From NCBI GenBank assembly GCA_964618895.1, contig CAZUDO010000081.1:1-64000 (forward strand): a DNA stretch of 64,000 bases. The letters run 5' to 3'. This DNA comes from CAZUDO01 sp964618895 (GTDB taxonomy: Bacteria > Desulfobacterota > Binatia > DP-6). The notes beneath the pieces were generated by a model. It was not told the origin of the DNA and ran no database searches. It saw only the letters and a program-made list of their open reading frames with translations. How positions within the stretch are numbered: position 1 is the stretch's first letter; each line of letters starts with the position of its first letter. This document shows positions 23,504-31,818 of the stretch, in pieces. Position numbers and translations under genes: made by a program.

Positions 23504-25774
23504 ATGGCGTGGCAGCAGACCGCATGCATCCTGTGCGAGTGTAATTGTGGCGTCGAGGTCGAGCTCGGCGGCGCGGGCGGCACGCACCTGGCGCGCATCC
23601 GCGGCGATCGCGCCCATCCGGCGTCGGCGGGCTACACCTGCAACAAGGCGCTCCGCCTCGACCACTACCAGCACGGGCCCGACCGCGTGCGCCGGCCGCT
23701 GCGTCGCCGCCCGGACGGCACCTTCGAGGAGATCGACTGGGACACCGCCATCCGCGAGGTCGCGGCCCGTCTCGGGGCCGTGCGCGACACCTGGGGCGGC
23801 GAGGCGATCTTCTATTACGGTGGCGGCGGGCAGGGGAACCACCTGGGCGGCGCCTACGCCAATGCCACCCTGGCGGCGCTCGGCGTGCGCTACCGGTCGA
23901 ACGCGCTGGCGCAGGAGAAGACCGGCGAGATGTGGGTGCAGGGCCGCATGATGGGCACCGCCGTGCGCGCCGACTTCGAGCACGCCGAGGTGGCGCTGTT
24001 CGTTGGCAAGAACCCCTGGCAGTCGCACGGCTTCCCGCGCGCCCGCCATACGCTGCGCGCGATCGCCAAGGACCCGGCGCGGACGCTGATCGTCATCGAC
24101 CCGCGCCGGACGGAGACCGCCGAGCTGGCCGACATCCACCTCGCCGTCACGCCGGGCACCGACGCGTGGTTGCTGGCGGCGCTGGTCGGCGTGCTGGTGC
24201 AGGAGGACCTGGTCGCCGGGGAGTGGGTCGCGGCGCACACGGCCGGCGCCGACGACATCCGCAAGGTGTTCGCGACCGTTCCCGTCGCGCGCTACGCGGC
24301 CATCGCCGGTATTCCGGAAGCGCGCCTGCGCGAAACGGCGCGGCGCATCGCCGGCGCTGCCAGCGTCGCCGTGGCCGAGGACCTGGGCATCCAGATGAAC
24401 CGCCACTCGACGCTGTCGAGCTACCTGGAGAAGCTGGTCTGGGCGCTCACCGGCAATTTCGCCAAGCCGGGGGCGCAGTACGCATTCACCAGCCTGGTCA
24501 AGCTGACGGCCGCCGCGCGTGGCGACTCGATCGCCGGCGCCGGCGGCGGCGCCGGCAAGGTCAGCCCGGTCGCCGGCGCCCGCATCATCTCCGGCCTGGT
24601 GCCGTGCAACGTCATTGCCGAGGAGATCCTGACCGACCACCCGAAACGCTACCGGGCGATGGTGGTCGAGAGCGGCAACCCGGCCCACTCGCTGGCCGAC
24701 AGCCAGCGTATGCGCGCGGCGCTGCAGGCGCTCGACACGCTGGTGGTGATCGACGTGGCCCTCACCGAGACCGCGCGCCTGGCGCACTACGTGCTGCCCG
24801 CACCGACGCAGTTCGAGAAGTACGAGGCCACGTTCTTCAACTTCGACTTCCCGAAAAACGTCTTCCACCTGCGGCGCCCCATCCTGCCCGCGCCCCCGGG
24901 CCCGCTGCCGGAGCCGGAGATCCACGCCCGTCTGGTCGAGGCGCTGGGCGCACTCACCGACGACGACCTGGCGCCGTTGCGCGACGCGCTCGCCCACGGC
25001 CGCGCGGCCTTCGCCGAAGCGTTCTTCACCACCGTGCCCGCGAATCCACGCCTGGCCAAGATGATCCCCGTCGTCCTCTACCGCACCCTCGGGCCGACGC
25101 TTCCCGACGACGCAGCCTCGGCGGCCATCCTCTGGGGGGCGGCGCATCTCTACGCCATGCAGCAACCCGCATCGGCCGCGCGCGCCGGCTTCACCGGCGG
25201 CGGCTTCGCCCCCGGCGAGCGCCTGTTCGAGGCCATCCTCGGCAGTCCGTCCGGGGTCGTGTTCGCGGCCGACGAGTATGCCGACTGCTGGCGGCAGGTG
25301 CGGCAGGGGCGCATCAACCTCGTCATCCCCGAGCTGCTCACCGAGCTGGAGACGCTCGCGGTCGGGCCGCCGGCGCGGCGCGACGCCGCGTTCCCGTTCG
25401 TGCTTGCCGCCGGCGAACGGCGGTCGTTCACGGCCAACACCATCTTCCGCGACCCGACGTGGCGGAAGCAGGACGCCACCGGGGCGCTGCGCATCAGTCC
25501 CATCGACGCGGCGCGCCTCGGCCTCGGCGACGGCGGTCGTGCCCGGCTCACCACCAAGCGGGCCAGCGTCGAGGTGACGATCGAGCTGTCCGACACCCTG
25601 CAGCCGGGGCACGTCTCGCTGCCCAACGGCCTCGGCCTCGACTTCCCCGGCGAGGGCGGCATGCGCGCCCTCGCCGGCGTGCCGCCGAACGAGCTCACCG
25701 CCAGTGAGGACCGGGACGCGTTCGCGGGCACCCCCTGGCACAAGTACGTGCCGGCGCGTGTCGAGGCGCTTTAG
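23504..25774 (+). CDS. Molybdopterin-dependent oxidoreductase, single [4Fe-4S] large subunit
   Basis: The 756-residue protein is a DMSO-reductase-family enzyme: an N-terminal iron-sulfur motif (ACILCECNCGVEVEL with a later Cys in GYTCNK), the molybdopterin domains (FYYGGGGQGNHLGG, NPWQSHGFPRARHTLRAIAK, VIDPRRTETAELADIHLAV, VESGNPAHSLADSQRM) and a C-terminal cap (PFVLAAGERRSFTANTI, and HVSLPNGLGLDFPGEGG). It has no Tat signal, so it is cytoplasmic. It is alone, without electron-transfer subunits, and is divergent from the monooxygenase gene. The region where a Cys, SeCys or Ser molybdenum ligand is expected reads AQEKTGEMWVQGRMMG, without Cys or Ser. Confidence 0.9.
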   Translation: MAWQQTACILCECNCGVEVELGGAGGTHLARIRGDRAHPASAGYTCNKALRLDHYQHGPDRVRRPLRRRPDGTFEEIDWDTAIREVAARLGAVRDTWGGEAIFYYGGGGQGNHLGGAYANATLAALGVRYRSNALAQEKTGEMWVQGRMMGTAVRADFEHAEVALFVGKNPWQSHGFPRARHTLRAIAKDPARTLIVIDPRRTETAELADIHLAVTPGTDAWLLAALVGVLVQEDLVAGEWVAAHTAGADDIRKVFATVPVARYAAIAGIPEARLRETARRIAGAASVAVAEDLGIQMNRHSTLSSYLEKLVWALTGNFAKPGAQYAFTSLVKLTAAARGDSIAGAGGGAGKVSPVAGARIISGLVPCNVIAEEILTDHPKRYRAMVVESGNPAHSLADSQRMRAALQALDTLVVIDVALTETARLAHYVLPAPTQFEKYEATFFNFDFPKNVFHLRRPILPAPPGPLPEPEIHARLVEALGALTDDDLAPLRDALAHGRAAFAEAFFTTVPANPRLAKMIPVVLYRTLGPTLPDDAASAAILWGAAHLYAMQQPASAARAGFTGGGFAPGERLFEAILGSPSGVVFAADEYADCWRQVRQGRINLVIPELLTELETLAVGPPARRDAAFPFVLAAGERRSFTANTIFRDPTWRKQDATGALRISPIDAARLGLGDGGRARLTTKRASVEVTIELSDTLQPGHVSLPNGLGLDFPGEGGMRALAGVPPNELTASEDRDAFAGTPWHKYVPARVEAL

Positions 25775-25814
25775 CTAAGGGACGAGGTCATCGAGAAGCT
25801 CTCGCCCTGGTCCG

Positions 25815-26504
25815 TCAGGCTTCGCCGATCGCGGCCATGACGGTTCCGAGAATCGCAGACGCCGGCTGATCGAAGTCGATATCGAGTGGGCGGCCATACC
25901 ACACGCTCAGCTCGGTCCTCGTCTTGCGCAGCCGCAGTCCCGTCTTGTCGAAGGCCTCTCGCAAGCCCCTCAACCGCACGGGGATCACGACGGGCTGAAA
26001 CTGCTTGATGATCTGGGCGCAGCCGATGCGACCCGGCGCACCCGGTGTCGTGGTCCCCTGCGGGTAGGTCAGCACCCAACCACCGTTCAACCCCGTGTTG
26101 ATCTTGCGGACGTCCTCGGGATCGACGGTGCGCTCGATCGGCTGGTCTCCCTCTTTCCAGGTGCGCTTCACGCAGATGGTACCGTTGTACGCCATCAAAC
26201 GCGGGAGCCACCCGCGGGATTTCATCGTTTCGAGTGCCGCCACGATGTAGAGATCCGTGCGCGGCCAGATGAGGTATGGTCGTCGCAAATAGCTCACCGA
26301 ATGAAACACGACGATCGAGTCCATGTAGTGCGTCAGGTGATTGGAAACGAGCAGGACACCCCGAGACGGCAAGCTCTTGAGATGCTCCACCCCCTCGATG
26401 CGTAGGCGATTGAGGAGACGCAGCTGCAAGACCGTGAGATATCCTCCGAGGTTGATCATCGCCCAACGGACGGGACGCAGGTGACCGAACGCGTCTCTCA
26501 GCAT
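25815..26504 (-). CDS. Lysophospholipid acyltransferase-family protein (PlsC-like)
   Basis: About 229 residues. The acyltransferase motif I appears as LLVSNHLTHYMDSIVVF (NHLTHYMD in place of the usual NHxxxxD) and motif III as TYPQGTTTPG in place of FPEGTR, so the conserved glutamate is a glutamine. It otherwise matches the family around VKRTWKEGD and IPVRLRG. It likely transfers acyl chains to a glycerolipid or related acceptor, but the motif III change makes catalysis uncertain. It converges with the molybdopterin enzyme gene (41 bases between stops), and its upstream region contains a recombinase remnant. Confidence 0.78.
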   Translation of the reverse strand: MLRDAFGHLRPVRWAMINLGGYLTVLQLRLLNRLRIEGVEHLKSLPSRGVLLVSNHLTHYMDSIVVFHSVSYLRRPYLIWPRTDLYIVAALETMKSRGWLPRLMAYNGTICVKRTWKEGDQPIERTVDPEDVRKINTGLNGGWVLTYPQGTTTPGAPGRIGCAQIIKQFQPVVIPVRLRGLREAFDKTGLRLRKTRTELSVWYGRPLDIDFDQPASAILGTVMAAIGEA

Positions 26505-26750
26505 ACGCCCCGGAGCATAGAATCGACGTGCGTTCGAGGAAAGGGGGCTCTGCCGCGCTCCGAGAGTGGGGCAGATAACGCCCGCGACGCGTCGCCACGG
26601 CGCACCGCGTCGTGCGCCCCGATGCCCCGCGTAGGCACAGGAGTCCCCCGGCTGAGACGCCAGGGCTTCGGCCACCCACGCTACGCCAAGGCGTCCTCGG
26701 CGTCCGGCGGCCCGTGCGCCGGGAGCGCCTCCCCCGCCTCGGTCGAGGTG

Positions 26751-26840
26751 GGGCAGGAGCGGGATCGCGTGTTCGATCGCGACGTGTTCGCCCGTGACGA
26801 CGACCCGTTCGATGAGCAGCCGCATGAGGCGCTGACAGCC
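26751..26840 (-). pseudogene. Serine-recombinase-type C-terminal remnant
   Basis: The minus-strand frame reads CQRLMRLLIERVVVTGEHV then AIEHAIPLLP, which resembles the C-terminal strand of large serine recombinases and related transposon resolvases (RLLVERVVV...VEIRYVIP). Nothing more of the gene can be recognised. The 357-base gap between the acyltransferase and the old-yellow-enzyme gene holds nothing else that I can identify. Based on one motif. Confidence 0.35.
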
Positions 26841-26861
26841 CGGAAAGTCTACACTGGGCCG

Positions 26862-28034
26862 ATGCCGTCTCCCGATCCCTTCGCCCCCGCGCGCCTCGGG
26901 CCGCTCACGCTCCGCAACCGGATCGTCAAGGCGGCCACCTTCGAGGGCATGACGATCGCGCACGGCCCCTCCGATGCCCTGATCGAGTTCCACCGCCGGG
27001 TCGCCCGCGGCGGGGTCGGCATGACGACGGTGGCGTTCGCCGCCGTGTCGGCGGAGGGCCTGGGAACGCCGAACGAGATGATCCTCACCCCCGAGACGGT
27101 CCCCGGGCTCCGCCGCCTGACCGACGCCGTGCACGCCGAGGGCGCGGCGGCGTCGGTGCAGATCGGTCATGCGGGCGCGGTGGCCGGCGCGGCCGGGCGG
27201 CGGGGCCTGTCGCCGTCGCCGGTGTTCAGCCCGCTCACCATGCGCCGCACGCGCGCCGTCACCGAGGACGACCTGACGCGCATCACGGCGGACTTCGCGC
27301 ACGCCGCCCGGGTGGCGGCCGACGCCGGCTTCGACGCCATCGAGATCCACGTCGGCCACGGCTACCTGCTGAGCGAGTTCCTGTCCCCGCACCTGAACCG
27401 CCGCCGGGATCGCTGGGGCGGGTCGGTCGAGAACCGCGCCCGCTTCCCGCGCCAGGTGGTGCAGGCCGTGCGCGCGGCGGTGGGACCGCGGATGGCGGTG
27501 CTCGCCAAGCTCAACATGGCCGACGGCGTCCCGGGCGGGCTCTGGCTCGACGACAGCGTCGCCGTCGCGCGCCTGCTCGAGGCCGACGGTGCTCTCGACG
27601 CCCTCGAGCTGACCGGCGGCAGCTCACTCGAGAACCCGATGTACCTCTTCCGCGGCGAGGCGCCCATCCGCGAGATGGCGGCCGTCATGCCCGGCCTGAT
27701 CGGGCTCGGCATGCGCCTGTTCGGCAAGCGCTTCCTGACCGAGTACCCGTTCGAGGAGGCGTACTTCCTGCCCTACGCGCGCCAGTTCCGCGCCGCACTC
27801 AGCATGCCGCTCGTGCTCCTCGGCGGTATCACCCGGCGCGACACCATCGTGCAGGCCATGGCGGAAGGGTTCGAATTCGTCGCCATGGGGCGGGCGCTGT
27901 TGCGCGAGCCGGATCTGGTGGGGCGGCTGGCGACCGGGGCGGCCGCGGTGTCGCTCTGCGTCCACTGCAACAAGTGCATGCCGACGATCTACCACGGCAC
28001 GCACTGCGTGCTGGTGGAGGCGCGGCCGGCGTGA
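26862..28034 (+). CDS. Old-yellow-enzyme family NADH:flavin oxidoreductase
   Basis: A 390-residue FMN TIM-barrel protein. Features include FAPARLGPLTLRNRIVKAAT, FHRRVARGGVGMTTVAF, QIGHAGAVAG, the catalytic IEIHVGHGYLLSEFLSP segment (the usual HxxH/N pair reads HVGH), NRRRDRWGGSVENRARF and a C-terminal LLGGITRRDTI. It ends with a four-cysteine cluster (CVHCNKCMP...C) like the iron-sulfur site of 2,4-dienoyl-CoA reductase, but stops there, without the second flavin/NADPH domain. It should reduce an activated double bond such as an enone or dienoyl thioester. No tight operon partner. Confidence 0.87.
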   Translation: MPSPDPFAPARLGPLTLRNRIVKAATFEGMTIAHGPSDALIEFHRRVARGGVGMTTVAFAAVSAEGLGTPNEMILTPETVPGLRRLTDAVHAEGAAASVQIGHAGAVAGAAGRRGLSPSPVFSPLTMRRTRAVTEDDLTRITADFAHAARVAADAGFDAIEIHVGHGYLLSEFLSPHLNRRRDRWGGSVENRARFPRQVVQAVRAAVGPRMAVLAKLNMADGVPGGLWLDDSVAVARLLEADGALDALELTGGSSLENPMYLFRGEAPIREMAAVMPGLIGLGMRLFGKRFLTEYPFEEAYFLPYARQFRAALSMPLVLLGGITRRDTIVQAMAEGFEFVAMGRALLREPDLVGRLATGAAAVSLCVHCNKCMPTIYHGTHCVLVEARPA

Positions 28035-28115
28035 CGGGCGGACAGCCGCACCGCCTATCGCGTCGGTAGGGTCCGCGGTGCGCGCGTGCGCGTCGGCGCC
28101 GGCAAGTGGGCGATG

Positions 28116-28328
28116 CCCAAGGCGCCCCGGAATGGCGCCATCCGGATTTCGCACGGTGACCGACGAGCTGGGACGCAGCCGATCGGGGAAGATCGCCAGG
28201 CAGCGTCCTGCAGGGTCCTTGGTCGACGGGTAGAGAATGCCCTCGAAGCGCCGGCTCGCGTGGACGGCGTCGCCGAATGCCTGGCTCGGCGCGAGGTGAA
28301 GCCGCCGCCGCCGCGCGCCCGCGGGCAT
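28116..28328 (-). pseudogene. RES-domain toxin, internally deleted remnant
   Basis: The ATG at 28328 overlaps the stop of the antitoxin upstream (ATGA), as expected for a RES/Xre locus. After about 12 codons the frame jumps into the C-terminal part of the RES domain: QAFGDAVHASRRFEGILYPS and KDPAGRCLAIFPDRL. RES toxins are about 150-230 residues with an Arg-Glu-Ser NAD-binding core, all of which is missing here. The frame then runs on without a stop into antisense of the neighbouring gene. The toxin is therefore dead, while the antitoxin is intact. Confidence 0.7.
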
Positions 28329-28651
28329 CAGGCGGGCTGTCCGCTCTCCGCGAGATGCAGCAGCACGCCCACCGTCTGCGCCCGCCCCGAGAGGACGAGC
28401 GACAGCGGTGTGGCCCCGCCGAGATCCGGATGGGGCGTGTGCAGCCATACGGCCGCCGAGCGCTCGTCATCGAGAAGCGCGCGCAGTCGATCGAGCACGT
28501 GGGCGATCTGCGCCAGCGCCGGCTGCAGCCGTTCGGACGTGGGGTTGCGGGCCAGGCCCTGCGGGGTGTAGCCCACGGCCGGCGCGAGCCGCTCCAGGGA
28601 GACCCCGAGCCGGGTGGCGATGCGCCGGGCGTTCAGCCTGGCCGCGGTCAC
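28328..28651 (-). CDS. MbcA/ParS/Xre-type antitoxin of a RES toxin
   Basis: A 107-residue protein from GTG 28651. The N-terminal part (ARRIATRLGVSLERLAPAVG) is a helix-turn-helix remnant of Xre type, and the C-terminal part (HPDLGGATPLSLVLSGRAQT) is the MbcA/ParS toxin-binding domain. These antitoxins block NAD-degrading RES toxins and repress their own operon. Its start overlaps the end of the TerC gene (GTGA), an unusual coupling for a TA locus. The partner toxin at 28328 is deleted. Confidence 0.85.
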   Translation of the reverse strand: MTAARLNARRIATRLGVSLERLAPAVGYTPQGLARNPTSERLQPALAQIAHVLDRLRALLDDERSAAVWLHTPHPDLGGATPLSLVLSGRAQTVGVLLHLAESGQPA

Positions 28652-29394
28652 CCCTCCGCCTCGAAGCGGTGATGCAGCGCGACCGGCGCCTGCCGCTGGC
28701 GCAGGCGCATGTTGAGCAGCTCGACCGCCAGGGAAAAGGCCATGGCGAAGTAGATGTAGCCCTTGCCGACGTGCTGCCCCATGCCCTCGGCCACCAGCAT
28801 GACGCCGATGAGGAGCAGGAAGCTGAGCGCCAGGATCTTCATGCTCGGATGCCGGTTGACGAAGTCGCCGATGCGGCCGGCGAACACGAGCATGACGCCC
28901 ACGGCGACCACCATGGCGATGATCATGACGGACACGTGCTGCGCCATGCCGACGGCGGTGATGACCGAATCGAGCGAGAAGACGACGTCGAGCGCCAGGA
29001 TCTGGAGCAGGATCAGGCCAAAGGCGCGTGCCCCCACGGCGGCCGGCCGGTCGGCGTGCGCCACCTCCAGCTTGTCGTAGATCTCGTGCGTCGCCTTGGC
29101 GACCAGGAAGAGGCCGCCGCCGAGCAGGATGAGGTCGCGGCCCGAGAACGCCTTGCCGAGCACCGTCACGAGCGGCGCGGTCAGCCCCATGACCCAGGAG
29201 ATCGCGAGCAGGAGGGCGATACGCAGCCCGAGCGCCAGCCCGAGCCCCAGGCGGCGGGCCGCCGGCTGCTGCGCCGGCGGCAGCTTGCCGCTGAGAATCG
29301 AGATGAACACGACGTTGTCGATGCCGAGGACGATCTCCATGGCGGTGAGTGCCAGCAGGCTCAGGTAGGTGTCGGGGTGCGTGAAGGTGTCCAT
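28648..29394 (-). CDS. TerC-family integral membrane protein
   Basis: A 248-residue protein with about seven membrane helices. The family signature is clear: TAMEIVLGIDNVVFISILSG, GRDLILLGGGLFLVAKATHE, and ILALDVVFSLDSVITAVGM, whose paired acidic residues form the proposed metal-binding site. Members export metal ions such as Mn(II) or contribute to tellurite resistance. It starts at ATG 29394 (MDTFTHPDTYLS). A biotin-carboxylase remnant begins 10 bases away on the other strand, and an antitoxin gene overlaps its end, so the neighbourhood is rearranged. Confidence 0.92.
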   Translation of the reverse strand: MDTFTHPDTYLSLLALTAMEIVLGIDNVVFISILSGKLPPAQQPAARRLGLGLALGLRIALLLAISWVMGLTAPLVTVLGKAFSGRDLILLGGGLFLVAKATHEIYDKLEVAHADRPAAVGARAFGLILLQILALDVVFSLDSVITAVGMAQHVSVMIIAMVVAVGVMLVFAGRIGDFVNRHPSMKILALSFLLLIGVMLVAEGMGQHVGKGYIYFAMAFSLAVELLNMRLRQRQAPVALHHRFEAEG

Positions 29395-29404
29395 CGGGGG
29401 AGGC

Positions 29405-29851
29405 ATGTACCGGAACGCGCCTCCGGGAGCGAGTTGCCCGTGCCTGCTGATTGCCAACCGCGGCGAGATCGCCGTGCGCGTGCTGCGCAGCGCCGCGGAT
29501 CTGGGCCTGCCGGCGGTGGCGGTCTTCTCTGAGGACGACGCGGCCGGGCTGCACGTGCGCCTGGCCGACGACGCGTACCCGCTCCGCGGCGTCGGGCCGG
29601 CGGCCTACCTCGACGCCGACCAGCTCATCGCGGCGGCCCGCGCCCGTGGCTGCGACGCCCTCCACCCCGGCTACGGCTTCCTGGCCGAGCAGGTACGAGC
29701 ACGGCCAGGCGCTCAACGTGGCGTCGCACTTCGAGATCGACGACGGATCGACCCGGCGGAGTCGCGGCGCTGGATCGTGGGGGTGCTCGGGGTGGCGCCG
29801 CCGGCGGCAGGCCGGGTGGAGAAGAAGCGGCCGTGCGTGGACCCGTGGTAG
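29405..29851 (+). pseudogene. Single-chain acyl-CoA carboxylase, remnant of both ends
   Basis: The 5' part (about 29430-29692) encodes the biotin-carboxylase N-terminus: LLIANRGEIAVRVLRSAADL, AAYLDADQLIAAARARGCDA, LHPGYGFLAEQ. At that point the sequence jumps to the carboxyltransferase C-terminus: YEHGQALNVASHFEIDD in one frame, then, after loss of one base, IDPAESRRWIVGVLGVAPP in the next, ending KKRPCVDPW and a stop. A whole protein of this type, with both ends on one chain, is about 1000-1100 residues, so roughly 900 codons including the biotin domain are gone and a frameshift followed. Confidence 0.75.
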
Positions 29852-29991
29852 GGAATCGCGTGCTCCGAAGTCCGTACGGAGCCCGCGAAGTGGCAGGACG
29901 CTGCGAAGTTCGGCATTGACCGCGAGGCGGGCCCTGGCTCAGGAGAAGCCCGCGAGGGACGCGGGGTGGTGGCCGGCGGCCGGCAGGTTTG

Positions 29992-30010
29992 ACAAGGATG
30001 CTGTCCTTGT
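29992..30010. promoter_or_regulatory. Inverted repeat before the AbrB/VapC operon
   Basis: ACAAGGA-TGCTG-TCCTTGT is a perfect seven-base inverted repeat 15 bases before the GTG at 30025. Autoregulated AbrB-type antitoxins bind such palindromes over their own promoter. Confidence 0.6.
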
Positions 30011-30024
30011 TGCAGTAAGGACGA

Positions 30025-30318
30025 GTGTCCCGGATCACGAGCAAGCTCCAGGTGACGGTACCGAAGGCGATCGCGGACCGGTACGGCCTCCGCCCCGGCG
30101 ATGAGATCGAATGGACCCCGGCGGGCGACGCGATCCGGATCATCCCGCCTACTCGCGAGAAGTCCCGTGCGAAGGATACGCGAGGCCGCCGGCTGGTGCT
30201 GTTCGATCAGGCAACGGAACGGCAACGTGCGCGCGAGCGGGAAGGGTCCCGCAGCCGGCGCGTGACGGATCGCGGATGGCGTCGCGAGGATTTCTACGAA
30301 CGTGGCCGCGCTCGTTGA
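30025..30318 (+). CDS. vapB: AbrB/SpoVT-type antitoxin
   Basis: A 97-residue protein from GTG 30025. Residues 1-40 are a swapped-hairpin AbrB domain: SRITSKLQVTVPKAIADRYG, LRPGDEIEWTPAGDAIRI. The C-terminal half is highly charged and ends WRREDFYERGRAR, which would bind the toxin. The PIN toxin gene overlaps its end by 17 bases, and a palindrome precedes it. The pair looks complete and autoregulated. Confidence 0.87.
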   Translation: MSRITSKLQVTVPKAIADRYGLRPGDEIEWTPAGDAIRIIPPTREKSRAKDTRGRRLVLFDQATERQRAREREGSRSRRVTDRGWRREDFYERGRAR

Positions 30319-30733
30319 CACGAACGTTCTCGTCTACCGATTCGACCCGCGCTTCCCCGACAAGCAGCGAGCAGCCACCGATCTCCTTCGTCGCGGCGTG
30401 GCTGACGACTCGCTGCGGCTTCCCCACCAGGCGATCGTCGAGTTCGTGGCCGCCGTGTCCCGCCCGCTCGGACGCGAGCCGCCATTGCTCGAGCCGGCCG
30501 ACGCCCGGAGAGAGGCCGAGGAGCTGCTCGCGCAATTTCCCGTGCTCTATCCGAACGACGCCCTGGTTCGGACAGCGCTGCGCGGGGCGGCTGCCTATCG
30601 CCTCTCCTGGTTCGATGCGCATCTCTGGGCGTACGCCGAGCACTACGGTCTGGACGAGCTGCTGTCCGAGGACTTTCAGCACGACCGGCTCTACGGCACC
30701 GTCCGCGCGGTCGACCCGTTCCGGGCCGGCTGA
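30302..30733 (+). CDS. vapC: PIN-domain ribonuclease toxin (VapC type)
   Basis: A 143-residue PIN-domain protein from GTG 30302. The four acidic catalytic residues can be assigned: Asp in ALVDTNVLVY, Glu in IVEFVAAVSRP, Asp in LSWFDAHLWAYAEHYG and Asp in LLSEDFQHDRLYG. VapC toxins cleave specific RNAs in a Mg-dependent way. It overlaps the AbrB antitoxin gene, so the two are cotranslated. Its 3' flank carries a second copy of the carboxyltransferase tail at 30776. Confidence 0.88.
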   Translation: MAALVDTNVLVYRFDPRFPDKQRAATDLLRRGVADDSLRLPHQAIVEFVAAVSRPLGREPPLLEPADARREAEELLAQFPVLYPNDALVRTALRGAAAYRLSWFDAHLWAYAEHYGLDELLSEDFQHDRLYGTVRAVDPFRAG

Positions 30734-30775
30734 CGGCCACCCAACGCGGGCATCGGCGCCGGCCCCCCGCACGGG

Positions 30776-30806
30776 GAAAGAGCGGCCGTGCGTCGATCCG
30801 TGGTAG
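30776..30806 (+). repeat. Second copy of an acyl-CoA carboxylase 3' tail
   Basis: These 31 bases match 29821-29851 at 27 positions and, like that segment, encode RPCVDPW followed by TAG. The two tails bracket the AbrB/VapC locus in direct orientation. The short length means chance similarity between homologous tails cannot be excluded. Confidence 0.5.
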
Positions 30807-30913
30807 CGGTCGCGCCCCCTCTGGCGCTTCCGGAGAGCCTGCGGGACGTCTCGCGCGGCAGACGCGCGCGAGCGGCGACCCTCGCACGGAGAGCCGCCGC
30901 TCGTGACGCCGGT

Positions 30914-31615
30914 TCACGGCTTGACGAAGGTGCCCTCCGTGAGCGTCTGGTTGCCGCTGGCCTCGATGGCGAGCACTTCGTAGGGCTGTGTTCCCGAAGC
31001 AAGGGACGCCACGAACTCGGGGGATACGGTCACCGACGTGACATTGCCCGGCACGGTGACCTGGAAGAGGCCGACGATGACCTGATAGCCGACGATGGTG
31101 ATTGGCTTCGCCGGGAAGCCCGGCGGCGGGCTCGTGACCGGGGTCCAGCTGATGACGAGGGAGGTGCCCGGGCCCATCGTTGCAGAGACGACGGGGCCGT
31201 CGGGGATGGCGTGTGAGAACACCGCCTCGCTTTCCAGCACGGCTCCGTCTACCGTCCGACCCTTGAACTCGTATTCGCCTTCCGGGAACCGGGCGAGCAG
31301 GCCGGCGAGCGGGAAGTCGGCCAGCGACGGCTCGGCGCCCTCGAAGAACAGCTCGGTCATGCCGAGCTCCCGGTAGGGCCCGATCCCTTCGACTTCGAAG
31401 ATCGCGCGCTCGTTCGGGTTGATGATCTTGAGCTTCTTCCAGTCTTCCGCGTCGAGGGAGACGTGGACGCCGAGGTCGTTCGCCGAGTCGTTGTACTCCC
31501 AGTATATCTTCGCGATCTTCAAGGGCACTTCCGGGGCCGCCCTACACTCCGCGGCAGTGTGCGCGGTCAAGGCGGCGGCGAGAACGAAGGGCAACGTCAG
31601 GTAGCGGTTCATCAT
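30914..31615 (-). CDS. Secreted fibronectin-III-like protein of unknown function
   Basis: About 233 residues with a signal peptide (YLTLPFVLAAALTAHTAAEC) and a strong ribosome site (AGGAGG, 7 bases before ATG 31615). The mature protein has an N-terminal beta domain (KIAKIYWEYNDSANDLGVHV, KLKIINPNERAIFEVEG) and a C-terminal fibronectin type III-like segment (SLVISWTPVTSPPPGFP, YEVLAIEASGNQTL). Such proteins are usually extracytoplasmic and may bind partners or the cell surface. The fold is inferred from strand patterns; no catalytic site is seen. It is transcribed away from the preceding TA locus. Confidence 0.75.
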   Translation of the reverse strand: MMNRYLTLPFVLAAALTAHTAAECRAAPEVPLKIAKIYWEYNDSANDLGVHVSLDAEDWKKLKIINPNERAIFEVEGIGPYRELGMTELFFEGAEPSLADFPLAGLLARFPEGEYEFKGRTVDGAVLESEAVFSHAIPDGPVVSATMGPGTSLVISWTPVTSPPPGFPAKPITIVGYQVIVGLFQVTVPGNVTSVTVSPEFVASLASGTQPYEVLAIEASGNQTLTEGTFVKP

Positions 31616-31818
31616 GTTCGATCCTCCTTGCCGACGGTCGGGAGCAAGGGCTGTACCAGTGTGGAACGCCTGTGAAGGCGGCAGCTTTCGACGGGCGCAT
31701 CACGCCTCACCGAACCCACCCCGCAAGAACGTGCGGGGACCATACCTCCGATGTCGATGCGCCCCCGCTGGCGGTGGGAACGCTGCCGGTCGCAGGCCCG
31801 GGCGGCGTTCGGCGACGA

